Source of the DNA: Gammaproteobacteria bacterium
GTDB lineage: Bacteria > Pseudomonadota > Gammaproteobacteria > JACKNK01
Length of the DNA stretch: 15,509 nucleotides
NCBI GenBank assembly: GCA_024234895.1
Contig: JACKNJ010000015.1
Coordinates: 1 to 15,509 of the forward strand
Reading direction: 5' to 3'
Positions within the stretch are counted from its first letter, which is position 1; each line of letters begins with the position of its first letter. Below the pieces are notes generated by a model. The model did no database searches, was not told the DNA's origin, and saw only the letters and a program-made list of their open reading frames with translations. Below are positions 1-7,659 of this stretch, piece by piece. A program made the position numbers and the translations under genes.

Positions 1-2765
1 ACCAGCTCGGGGTTCGCCGCCACGGCACCGGCCGCCGCTTCGTCTTTGCTGCAGGCCTCCACGCAGCGCGAGACGGCGTCGACATCGATCTCCATGGATT
101 TGAGCTTCGCGCGGACGGAGTCGATCGACAGCAAACAGCGCAGCAGACGGCACAAGCGGTGTTGGTGACCCTCCGGCGTACCCGTGCCGCCGTCGCTCGA
201 CGGTGGCGGCCGGTCGCCGCCGGCCCAGACTGCGCCGGTCAGCCACTGTTCGCGCGTGAACGGGCGCCCGCGCAGCGTGCGACCGGTTGCGAGCACGCGG
301 AAGCGGTAGATGCCGGGTTGTGCCGCGGTGCTCGATGCCTGGTAGATGCCGGGCTCGATCTCGGCGATGTCGATCAAGGCCGTGCTGCCATCAGGCCGCG
401 CCAGGTGCAGCGCCACCGCGGCCCGGTTCTCCACCGGCAAGCCGTATTCCGTCAATGTGGCTCGCACCGTCAGGCGCGCACCGGGCTGATTGCTGTCTTG
501 CAGCAGACGGGCGCGAAGGCTCAGGTTGGAGCTGGCATGCACGTTCAGGCTGTAGCGCACGCCGTGGGTTCGGGCGGCCGCCAGCGCTTTCCGGTCATTG
601 TCCAGGCTGGCCAGGTATTTCCTGAACACCTTGTCGTCGAGCTGCAGCAAGGCGTGCCACAGACCCTCTCGTTCCTCGTGGCCCGACACCGGCAAGGGCA
701 GCGTCATGCGATAAAGCAGCGAGCGTGCGCCGGCCGCATAGGTGATGTCAGGCAGCGCCGCGGCGGTGGCGGGGGTGACGAGGGCGCCGTCCGGGGTTTC
801 GAGCGCGAAGCGAAAGAGGTCGGGCGGCGCGCTGCCGGTGAGCAGGATGGCGTCGGCGGTGATGTCGGTCTCGGAAAGTCGAAACGGGATGCGCAGCTTC
901 TGCCCCGACGCCAGCCAGCCGTCCGGGTCGAGCACGATGTCGGCGTTCGTCACCCCGGCGAGGATCTGCAGGTAGTACTTCTGCAGCACGAAGAAGTCGT
1001 CGGTGCTCAAAGCCCCGGTCATCAGGACGTAACCGCCGGTGCCGTTGGTCAGCGCGGTCAGCGCCACCGGGTTGATCTGGTCGGCGCTGCCCAGGCCGAT
1101 GGCGTAGACCTGATCGTCGATCAGTGCGGCGATGTCGGCGATGTACTGGGCGCGGTTCTCCTGGCCGTCGGTCAGCACCACGATCGCCCGCCGGTCGAAG
1201 CCGGCCAGGGCCGGCACGCCGAGGTCGGCATGGGCCATCGCGATGCCGTCACCGATCGACGTATTGCCCGCCGGGTTGGGTGTGTGGCTCGAGATCGCGG
1301 CCTTGGCCGCCGTGCGCCCGGCGCCGAAGGGCAGCGGCCCAGCCACCGCGATCGGGGTGCCCGGATGCGCGTCGTCGTCGAAGCGGACCACGCCGACCGC
1401 GTCGTCGTCACCGAGCAGGTCGACGAATACCGGTGCCGCATCCTTCAGCACGTCGATTCGCGCGCGGCCGTCACCCGCGTCGAAGTTCATGCTGTTCGAC
1501 TGGTCCAGCACCAGCACCGAGGCCACCGTGGGTTTGGCGATCGTATTGGCGCTGATCGGGACGACGAAGTCCTGGCCGGTTTCGACGCAGGTCACGGTGA
1601 CGGTGCCGGTGGCGGTATCGAGCGCGGTGGTGCCTGTGTACGAGATCCAGACGCGGGCGGTGTCGGTATCGTGAGGCGAGACGGTCACCGAGGTCCCCAG
1701 CGGCGTTCCGAACACACCGGGCGCACCGCTGAGCACGGTCGGCCCGTCGCTGATGTTGAAGGTGAGCGACTGGCAGGCGCTGAGCGCGAACACGACCGCA
1801 CGCACCGTGGTCTGGCCCTCGGGAACGTCGTTGAAGACGAGGCTGGTGGTCTGCAGCGTCACCTCGGGCGCGTCGCTGTCGTAGACATAGCCGAGTCCGC
1901 GATGGTCCAGCACATCTGCCACCGTCGTGCTCCACGGGAACATCGCATCGTTCAGGCGGTGGCCGTCGAGGTCGGCGCTCTCTGTCGGTCCGGGCACGAA
2001 CGCCTCGCCCGGGTGCGCCGCCTGCCAATCGGCCCACAGCTTGTCGACAAAACAGTGATGGAGGAAAAACACCGGGTCGTTTGGCGAGGTGCCCGGCAGC
2101 ATCGAGCCACCGACCCACACGTGCACGCGGTTGTGCATGTTGGGTGCGGCGCTGCCGCCGACGCTGGCCCAGCCTTCGTTCGAATTGCGATAGCCGCCGC
2201 TGCCGGTGGTCCAGGGCGACGCGTCGTACGGCGTCAGCGCCTGCACGGTGTCGACCTGGGCCTGGGTCGGCAGCGTGGCTGCGCTGACGCCAAATGCGCG
2301 CTGCAGGCCGGCACCGGTGTCGGCGCCGGTGTCGTCGGAGAGGGTCCAGGCATTCGGGTCGGCAGGATCGAAGGCGAACGGGCCGGTCTTGACCAGGTCA
2401 CCGTCGGCGGCATCGCCGTTGCCGCCCATCAAGTCCGTGCCCCATACGGTGGCGGTGGCGGGGTCGGCCAGCGCCGCGTCGCTCGCCCAGTCCCAGTAGG
2501 GCAGGATCGCACCCGGCACCTCGGCCTGCAGGTCCTGCTCGAAGCGGCGCAGGAATTCGCGGTGCCAGGGCAGGAATGCCGGCCCGCGGTGGGCGGCGTT
2601 GCGCGTCAGCGGACTGCCGCTGGCGGGCGTCGCGTGGTTCATCGCATCCATGTGCGTCTTGACGTATTGGTTGTACTTTCCGTTCGCCTTCATGGCCTTA
2701 ACGGCGGTGATGAAGTCGAGCTTCTCCTGCGCGGTGAGCGCGTTGACGTTCTTGCGGCAAGTCAT
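1..2765 (-). CDS. Tyrosinase fused to a von Willebrand factor A domain (3' end beyond window)
   Basis: Partial: at least 921 codons, open at the left edge. Residues about 1-300 form a complete type-3 copper tyrosinase, which oxidises phenols and catechols to quinones. CuA ligands are H38, H59 and H68 (HRGP and FLPWHR motifs), followed by PYWDW. CuB ligands are H211, H215 and H237 (MHNRVHVWVGG and DPVFFLHH motifs). E197 and N212 sit where Bacillus-type tyrosinases carry their water-holding Glu and Asn. A beta-rich spacer (about 305-410) leads to a VWA domain (about 414-590) with MIDAS DQSNS at 420-424, a Thr near 501 and LTDG near 530. Further beta-rich sequence and a Cys-containing tail (CRLLRC near 872, RCVEAC near 900) follow. 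Ordinary bacterial tyrosinases are only about 280-320 residues. No signal peptide is present. The start is supported by GGAGG at 2774-2778, 8 bases upstream. It lies 57 bases after the caddie-like gene and is probably co-transcribed with it. The domain calls are secure; the role of the VWA part is unknown. Confidence 0.93.
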   Translation of the reverse strand, partial: MTCRKNVNALTAQEKLDFITAVKAMKANGKYNQYVKTHMDAMNHATPASGSPLTRNAAHRGPAFLPWHREFLRRFEQDLQAEVPGAILPYWDWASDAALADPATATVWGTDLMGGNGDAADGDLVKTGPFAFDPADPNAWTLSDDTGADTGAGLQRAFGVSAATLPTQAQVDTVQALTPYDASPWTTGSGGYRNSNEGWASVGGSAAPNMHNRVHVWVGGSMLPGTSPNDPVFFLHHCFVDKLWADWQAAHPGEAFVPGPTESADLDGHRLNDAMFPWSTTVADVLDHRGLGYVYDSDAPEVTLQTTSLVFNDVPEGQTTVRAVVFALSACQSLTFNISDGPTVLSGAPGVFGTPLGTSVTVSPHDTDTARVWISYTGTTALDTATGTVTVTCVETGQDFVVPISANTIAKPTVASVLVLDQSNSMNFDAGDGRARIDVLKDAAPVFVDLLGDDDAVGVVRFDDDAHPGTPIAVAGPLPFGAGRTAAKAAISSHTPNPAGNTSIGDGIAMAHADLGVPALAGFDRRAIVVLTDGQENRAQYIADIAALIDDQVYAIGLGSADQINPVALTALTNGTGGYVLMTGALSTDDFFVLQKYYLQILAGVTNADIVLDPDGWLASGQKLRIPFRLSETDITADAILLTGSAPPDLFRFALETPDGALVTPATAAALPDITYAAGARSLLYRMTLPLPVSGHEEREGLWHALLQLDDKVFRKYLASLDNDRKALAAARTHGVRYSLNVHASSNLSLRARLLQDSNQPGARLTVRATLTEYGLPVENRAAVALHLARPDGSTALIDIAEIEPGIYQASSTAAQPGIYRFRVLATGRTLRGRPFTREQWLTGAVWAGGDRPPPSSDGGTGTPEGHQHRLCRLLRCLLSIDSVRAKLKSMEIDVDAVSRCVEACSKDEAAAGAVAANPEL

Positions 2766-2773
2766 TGTTGGGT

Positions 2774-2778
2774 CCTCC
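2774..2778 (-). promoter_or_regulatory. Ribosome binding site of the tyrosinase-VWA gene
   Basis: Minus-strand GGAGG lies 8 bases before the ATG at 2765, within the 57-base gap after the caddie-like stop. It shows that the tyrosinase has its own strong start and that residue 1 directly precedes the catalytic domain, with no room for a signal peptide. Confidence 0.85.
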
Positions 2779-2822
2779 TCGTCGACGCCGGCAGCCTCGG
2801 CGGGCGCCAGCGCAGCGGCCGT

Positions 2823-3119
2823 TCAGCGGCTACGAAATGCGGGGTCGAAATCGATGACGTCGCGCGCGATGTCGAGCGGCGACTCGTAGCTCCGATAGGG
2901 CATGCGGATCGACTCGAAGCGGCGCGGCTCGATCTGCAGCACCTCCAACGGTTGCCCATCGATCGCGATCTGCAGTGTCTGGCCTTCCGTAGCCGAACGC
3001 GCCTTCGCCGCAACATCCGGTGTGCGCGCCGCGGTAATGACGATCGTGTGGCCCTTGTAGCTCGTGCGCTCGGGCCAGGATGTCTCGCGCTTCTTTCCGG
3101 TGGACTTTTTCTCGCTCAT
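2823..3119 (-). CDS. MelC1-like tyrosinase copper chaperone (caddie protein)
   Basis: 98 residues, encoded directly upstream of the tyrosinase in the same operon. In Streptomyces, MelC1 delivers copper to apo-tyrosinase and covers its active site with a tyrosine. The fit here is by layout. A Tyr-x-Gly segment (Y21-K-G-H) is followed by a short strand, then IDGQPLEV at 53-60, matching the MelC1 'IDGR-L-V' strand. SIRMPYRSYESP at 70-81 then aligns without gaps to the MelC1 segment carrying the active-site Tyr, which places Y75 at that position. A closing helix (PLDIARDVID) corresponds to the MelC1 terminal helix. Unlike Streptomyces MelC1 it has no Tat signal peptide; the N-terminus is charged (MSEKKSTGKKRE). 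Only one histidine (H24) is present, so copper binding may differ. The start is fixed by a perfect AAGGAGG at 3128-3134. Function is inferred from motif layout and position; a general tyrosinase-associated small protein is the alternative. Confidence 0.75.
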   Translation of the reverse strand: MSEKKSTGKKRETSWPERTSYKGHTIVITAARTPDVAAKARSATEGQTLQIAIDGQPLEVLQIEPRRFESIRMPYRSYESPLDIARDVIDFDPAFRSR

Positions 3120-3127
3120 GGTCTGTG

Positions 3128-3134
3128 CCTCCTT
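3128..3134 (-). promoter_or_regulatory. Ribosome binding site of the caddie-like gene
   Basis: Minus-strand AAGGAGG lies 8 bases before the ATG at 3119. It is a full match to the anti-Shine-Dalgarno core, which suggests strong translation. It also decides the start against longer overlapping frames. Confidence 0.85.
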
Positions 3135-3543
3135 GGGTTGGTTCCCGTGGACTGACGGGGTCTGAATCGGTGGCGTCCGTCATTCGTACAGATGCGACGA
3201 TAGTCCCGCGGGCCGGGGTACATCTGTGAGCCAGTGGGAGAGAGGCGAGTGAAGAATTCCCACTGTTTTGAGACGGCAATGGATGCGAGCGATCGGAATG
3301 TGCCAATGGCTTGCAGTCGCCCTGGGGCATGAATTCGCTGTCGAAGTGAGGGCGGCAGGTTGTGCGCTCCTGCGGCAGAGCACGGCCCCGGGCGACTTGT
3401 CGAGGCCGCTGGCCGTGTCCTTCGACAGATTCGTGCGGGGCGCGCCAGGGTGGCAGACATGGATCTGAACCCGCCCGCCCGAGCCCGGGATGCGACAGCA
3501 TGCGGCGGTGGCCGAGCGGTCAATGCCAGCGATGACGGGGCCA

Positions 3544-3559
3544 GGTGTCAGGCGACACC
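3544..3559. repeat. Short perfect hairpin in the spacer
   Basis: GGTGTC and GACACC form a 6-base-pair stem around a 4-base loop. A second pairing, GCCAGG (3540-3545) with CCTGGC (3572-3577), would compete with it because the two share bases. No T-run follows, so it is not a typical intrinsic terminator. It may be chance. Confidence 0.35.
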
Positions 3560-4489
3560 GTAAATCGAGCCCCTGGCGACACGAGCAATGAACCCCTTGT
3601 TCGCAAGGAGGCCATCGTTGGAAACGAACCTGATAAAGGTGAATCCGGTACGCCGTTTGCTGCATACCGAAGCGTTTTCCGACGTGTTGCTGGTCCTCCA
3701 TTCGCCCGCGCGCCGCCACGACTGGCGCCCTCGGTCCAGCGCAAGGTTCACCGCATTGACGAACCGTCGCCTTCCGGGCACCCGGTTGACCAGATCGGCC
3801 TCCGCGCCCGTCGAGCCCGGCAATGGGAACATTCGCGTCAGTGCATGGCGTGTGCTGCCGGCATCGCGGTCGTTGGGCAGCAAGACCATCAGGATATTCC
3901 GCTCTGTGCCGGCAACGTAGATGCCGAAGGACGCGGCGACGATGGCGGCAGCCGCCGCTGCGGCGAGCAGCCGCGCAACGGCAATCGCTTCACCTTGCCG
4001 AACAACGCCGGTTCCTCGACAAGCTTGCACCGTTCCCGTCGGCACCGGTTGTGCGCCTGGGCGCCACCCCTCACCGCATCCAAGGTTTCGACCAATCGGG
4101 AACGCATGAGCTCGCGACTCACGGCGCGCGGCCTGCGGCTCGAGCGACATGCAACTGCCCGTCGCCTCAGGCCGGCGTTCAGCCCATGCCGATTCCGCTT
4201 TTCCGCCGTCAACGCCGTCGAATGCCCGCAATTCGTCCCCAAGTGCCGACCTCGCGCTTGCGGCCCAGGCGTTGAACGTCGTTCTTTCACCGGCCCTTCC
4301 TATACGCGGCGATGGCCCTCGCGCGTGGCGCGCAGCCTTGCGTCCGGTTCCCGGTAATCGTTCACAACTTCGAGGCAGCATCCTTCACAGTCGACCCGGG
4401 GCGGTTCGGCGCTAACTGGATATCACTGCAGCCCGGGCCGGATGTACGTGCCGGCCACCGACCTCTACCGACCCCCATGCCAGCGAGCA

Positions 4490-4495
4490 AAGGAG
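4490..4495 (+). promoter_or_regulatory. Ribosome binding site of the tyrosinase remnant
   Basis: AAGGAG lies 9 bases upstream of an in-frame GTG at 4505. This makes GTG 4505 the likely original start rather than the upstream ATG at 4442, because tyrosinase-like sequence begins right after it (PIRRN, a typical tyrosinase N-terminus). Confidence 0.65.
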
Positions 4496-4504
4496 AACTC
4501 TCCA

Positions 4505-4828
4505 GTGGAGCCGATCCGCCGCAATGGTGCCCATCTCGGCCAGATCGAGCGCGATGCGTTCATCGAGGTGATTGTCCAGGGCGACGCATCGAGGTTGCTC
4601 CGTGATGGCGTCTTCTTGCGGGACAAACAGGCCCAGATCCACCAAGGCACGCATGTGCTCGGCGGGCCCTGGGTCCTGCAGAGGCACCGGGAATGGCTCA
4701 ACCGTTACGAGGCCCTGCTGCAAGAAGTCGACCCGCGTATCGCACTGCGCTACTGGGACTGGAGCGAGGACCCGAGCGCCGCCTCCAACGGATCCGGCGG
4801 CACGGTCAATCTGTCAAGGAGCACATAG
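4505..4828 (+). pseudogene. Tyrosinase remnant, CuA half only
   Basis: 107 residues from GTG. The sequence follows a tyrosinase N-terminal half: PIRRN start, ERDAFIE helix, QIHQGTH, a GGP segment, RHREWLNRYEALL, EVDPRIALRYWDW and SEDP. It then ends in unrelated residues, and no CuB half is present downstream in any frame. Decay is visible. In tyrosinases the second CuA histidine lies nine residues before the third. Here the third is H61, and residue 52 is Leu (CTC), one base away from His (CAC). The usual P-W before H61 is Q-R, and PYWDW has become RYWDW. It belongs to a different tyrosinase subtype from the gene at 1-2765. Its stop is separated by only two bases from the sulfatase start, so a deletion may have removed the 3' half up to the sulfatase ribosome binding site. 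A small expressed protein is possible but could not form a binuclear copper site. Confidence 0.8.
4816..4821 (+). promoter_or_regulatory. Ribosome binding site of the sulfatase
   Basis: AAGGAG lies 9 bases before ATG 4831, inside the last codons of the tyrosinase remnant. It decides the start: the same frame is open further upstream to 4693, but that extension is only the tyrosinase remnant read out of frame. Confidence 0.8.
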
Positions 4829-4830
4829 CC

Positions 4831-6357
4831 ATGTCAACCAACTCAGCCACACCGAACATCCTGCTCTGCATTGCCGACGACCTCGGCGAAGCCAACGTCA
4901 CGATAGCTGGCAGCGGCGCCACGCGGACGATCGAAGTGCATAACGTCGACAACAGCGGGACCGACATTGTCGGCGCCATGCCCAACACCAGTCTGCTGCT
5001 ACGCAACGGCTTGTATTTTTCCGGCGCGTGGGCGCAACCCGCGTGCTCGCCGACACGTGCATCGATCTATACCGGACTGCACCCTTGGAAACATGGCGTC
5101 GGCAGCCCGATGGGTAATCCGGTACTGGATTCCGGCGCCGGATTCACAAGCCTGCCGAATCTCCTGCCTGGCAGTTATGTGTCGGGCCTGTTTGGCAAAT
5201 GGCACCTTGGCGGCGTGAGTGACGCGGCAACGCCGACAGACCATGGATGGGACCGCCATATCGGCACGCTGGGTGGCGTACTGCCCGATTACTACGTCTG
5301 GTCGGTTGTCGATTCGGCTACCGGCTACACGCCGGTGGCGCTGGACGCGAATGTAGACGTCACGCAGTACGCCACGCTGCGCACTGCACGGGATGCCGCA
5401 GAGTGGATCAATGCGAATGCCGCAGACCCGTGGTTTGCCACGATCGCCTTCAACACGCCGCACGATCCGTTCCACGTACCGCCCGGGGGATACGATGCGG
5501 CAACGGCAGGCAATCCCGCTGACGACGACTACCTGTTCAACTTGATGGTACAGAACATGGACGGCAACATCGGCCGCTTGATCGGGACTTCGGGTCAGCC
5601 CGGCGGGCGGCGCTATTTCCCGCCGATTGCCGCGGATCAGTTGTCGAACACGATCATTGTTTTCATCGGCGACAACGGCACTCCGGCCGGCATTTCGCTG
5701 GAAGAACACAAGACCGAAATCTACGAAGGCGGAGTACGTGTGCCGATGATCATTACCGACGGCCAGGCGCTGATGAACGAAATCAACGGGCAGGCGATCA
5801 GTCCGCGCTTCCTGCATGCCTCGCGCGTCAATGCGACCGCATCGCAGATGATCCACGTGACCGATCTCTACGCCACCATCGTGCGCCTGGCGGACCCGGC
5901 CGCCAATGCATTTCCGAGCGACATGGACGCGAAGGATTTCAGCGGCGTCGTCAAGAATCCCATAGTTGTCCGTCCGCCGATCAAGCCGCCAGTCATCCGG
6001 CCCGGCGGCATTCCAACTCCGCCACCGGTGATCGTGCCGCCGATCCTCAATATCGTGCGCGTCTTCAACTTTTCGCAGTGGTACACCAACAGCGGCAACC
6101 GGGCCACCATCCGCAACGCGGCCTATAAACTGAATTTCGATGAGAGCATGAATCCCCAGTACAGCCTGTACCAGTATGTGAGTGGAGAAATTCCCGATCT
6201 GGAATATCCGAACATCGTCGACGCGTCCGTGGATGTCTTCAACGACGCGCTCAATGGTAGCAACGCCGACGCGCAGACCAACCTTGACCTGCTGCTGGAT
6301 GAACTGATCGCGAACTATCAGCAGGATGAGACCACGCCGTTCCCCGATCCGCGCTGA
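4831..6357 (+). CDS. Type I sulfatase (formylglycine-dependent)
   Basis: 508 residues; hydrolyses sulfate esters. The family's active-site residues are present. ADDLG supplies metal ligands D16 and D17. CSPTR at 72-76 is the formylglycine motif, with C72 the residue converted and R76 its partner. GKWHLG gives K123 and H125. TPHDP gives H211, GDNG gives D281 and N282, and K294 precedes YEGGVRVP. The catalytic domain ends near residue 370. A proline-rich linker (about 377-405) then joins a C-terminal segment of about 100 residues that I do not recognise. No signal peptide is visible, whereas many sulfatases are exported. The formylglycine-generating enzyme needed for maturation is not in the window. 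Substrate cannot be told from sequence; proximity to tyrosinases makes an aryl sulfate attractive but unproven. It starts two bases after the tyrosinase remnant, so the two are translationally coupled if co-transcribed. Confidence 0.93.
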   Translation: MSTNSATPNILLCIADDLGEANVTIAGSGATRTIEVHNVDNSGTDIVGAMPNTSLLLRNGLYFSGAWAQPACSPTRASIYTGLHPWKHGVGSPMGNPVLDSGAGFTSLPNLLPGSYVSGLFGKWHLGGVSDAATPTDHGWDRHIGTLGGVLPDYYVWSVVDSATGYTPVALDANVDVTQYATLRTARDAAEWINANAADPWFATIAFNTPHDPFHVPPGGYDAATAGNPADDDYLFNLMVQNMDGNIGRLIGTSGQPGGRRYFPPIAADQLSNTIIVFIGDNGTPAGISLEEHKTEIYEGGVRVPMIITDGQALMNEINGQAISPRFLHASRVNATASQMIHVTDLYATIVRLADPAANAFPSDMDAKDFSGVVKNPIVVRPPIKPPVIRPGGIPTPPPVIVPPILNIVRVFNFSQWYTNSGNRATIRNAAYKLNFDESMNPQYSLYQYVSGEIPDLEYPNIVDASVDVFNDALNGSNADAQTNLDLLLDELIANYQQDETTPFPDPR

Positions 6358-7659
6358 GCGGAGGCGCCGGGGCAGAGCCAAGCTGCGCCGACGCCAATGG
6401 CTCTCTTGCGACCAGACTGCGCTTGTCATCAACTTGGCATCGATAACGGTACAGGAAGACTGGGGCGTGGTGGATCCTTGTCTGCCGCGCTTTCGTACCG
6501 ACCTGAAAAGGCCCGCAGGTCATTCGCTGGAGGGCAGGGCTCCGGTAGCGATGCACATCACAACAATCGCCCTCGTCCTGTTCGTCGAGTTCGAGGCCAG
6601 GCAACGCGGCACGATACCCGTCAGAGGTGGCGGCAAGCAGTTGTTCGGTCTTGAGGCCCGCCTCGCGCCACGTGTTCCGCTGCCACAAGGTGAGCGCGGT
6701 GCGGCCGCGGGCAAGAGACTGTGGTCAGGTCCAGCATGAATGCATGGCAGGGACATGTCGAATGTCGGCTTTGCGATCAGCTCCGTGCCATCAAATGACA
6801 ATTCCCCGAACAGCGCCTCCCGCCGAGTGCTGTGAATCGGTGTTCCAGCAGGTTCGGGGCTACGGCCGTTGCACGGATGGCTGCTTGCCGGGACCATAAA
6901 GCGCCGGCACTTGGGCGGTGGTTGACCGGCGCCATTCTACCTTCACTGACCGGTGCGACCTGAAACCTGCCGCTCAGGCAGCCAAAGACAGTTGGGCGTA
7001 CCGAACGGCAGCTTCCGCGGTGTGGCGTGGTGGGGCAAACCACCGCTTCAGAACGGCTCGACCGGCAGGCCCGGGTGGGCCGCAACAACTCAAGGGCCCC
7101 CTCCGAACGGACGCTGCCATCCAGGCTCTTCTTGCCAGCGACCGTGCCCAACCCAGACCGGAAGATCGGTGAGGCAAAGGCCGAGTGACTCATCCCCGAA
7201 GGCACTCGCCGCGCGCGCGACCTTGCCCCCACTTGCAGATCCATGGTGACACGAGGACTTGTGATTGGACGGCACGGCGTTTCCTGTCCAATGCTGGCCG
7301 TGCGCCGCGTCTGACATGGGGAAGCCCTGGGTAAAGAAGGGCGTCGCATGACTGGCAGTACGCGGCCCTTCAGCGACAGGCCTGCTCTTGAATTGGCTGT
7401 CGCGGACCAGTCGTTGGCTCGGGACGCTCGCGACCAGCCCAGAGTGGCGGCGGCACGGCCAACCCGAGCATGTTGTTCCGCGGCGGCGGCAGACCGGCCA
7501 ATTGGCGAAATGCCTGCCAACGAAGCGAAAAAATGGTCCCGACCGCGTATTCCCGACTCAGCCACTCGACACGGTCGCGCTTGTTCGCGGGATGCCCGGG
7601 CACTAGGATATAAGTGATCGGTTTCGTGTGGGATATGTAAGTGCCATCCCCTTCAAGTC
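6358..7659. other. 1.3-kb spacer with no recognisable gene
   Basis: Open frames exist on both strands (the longest on the minus strand at 6777-7565), but their translations are low-complexity Arg/Ser/Pro-rich, lack domain motifs and have no convincing ribosome binding sites. I see no tRNA, rRNA, insertion-sequence end or CRISPR structure. Promoter elements for the gene at 7660 should lie near the right end. A TATAAG-like hexamer near 7610 is the only candidate, with no matching -35 box at normal spacing. Confidence 0.5.

Larger units (their letters stand above)
3120..4504. other. Long spacer between divergent transcription units, no secure gene
   Basis: Several frames are open on both strands because of high GC, but none gives a recognisable protein with a good ribosome binding site. 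The best candidate is on the minus strand at 3548-4381. Its inner part (about 3730-4000) has strongly GC-ending codons and one hydrophobic segment (ARLLAAAAAAAIVAASFGIY), like a single-pass membrane protein. The sequence on either side loses that character, which would fit a decayed gene. Promoters for the leftward caddie operon and the rightward 4505 unit should lie here, but I could not identify them. A short perfect hairpin lies at 3544-3559. Confidence 0.5.

Noticed and set aside
159..3155. 998-codon plus-strand open frame
   Set aside because: It runs antisense and in codon register to the tyrosinase-VWA gene, whose copper and MIDAS motifs prove the minus strand is coding. The plus translation is Arg/Gly/Val-rich without domains.
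3268..3468. 66-codon plus-strand frame upstream of the caddie operon
   Set aside because: No ribosome binding site, no recognisable motif and no codon bias typical of the real genes here.
3507..3521. tRNA-Ser/Leu-like string GGTGGCCGAGCGGTC
   Set aside because: It resembles a D-arm, but no anticodon stem, T-arm or CCA-end region with correct spacing follows. It is probably chance, or at most a fragment.
4999..6432. 477-codon minus-strand open frame
   Set aside because: It is antisense to the sulfatase, whose active-site motifs fix the coding strand.
6777..7565. 262-codon minus-strand frame in the 1.3-kb spacer
   Set aside because: Low-complexity Arg/Ser/Ala-rich translation with no domain and no convincing start; typical of random open frames in GC-rich DNA.
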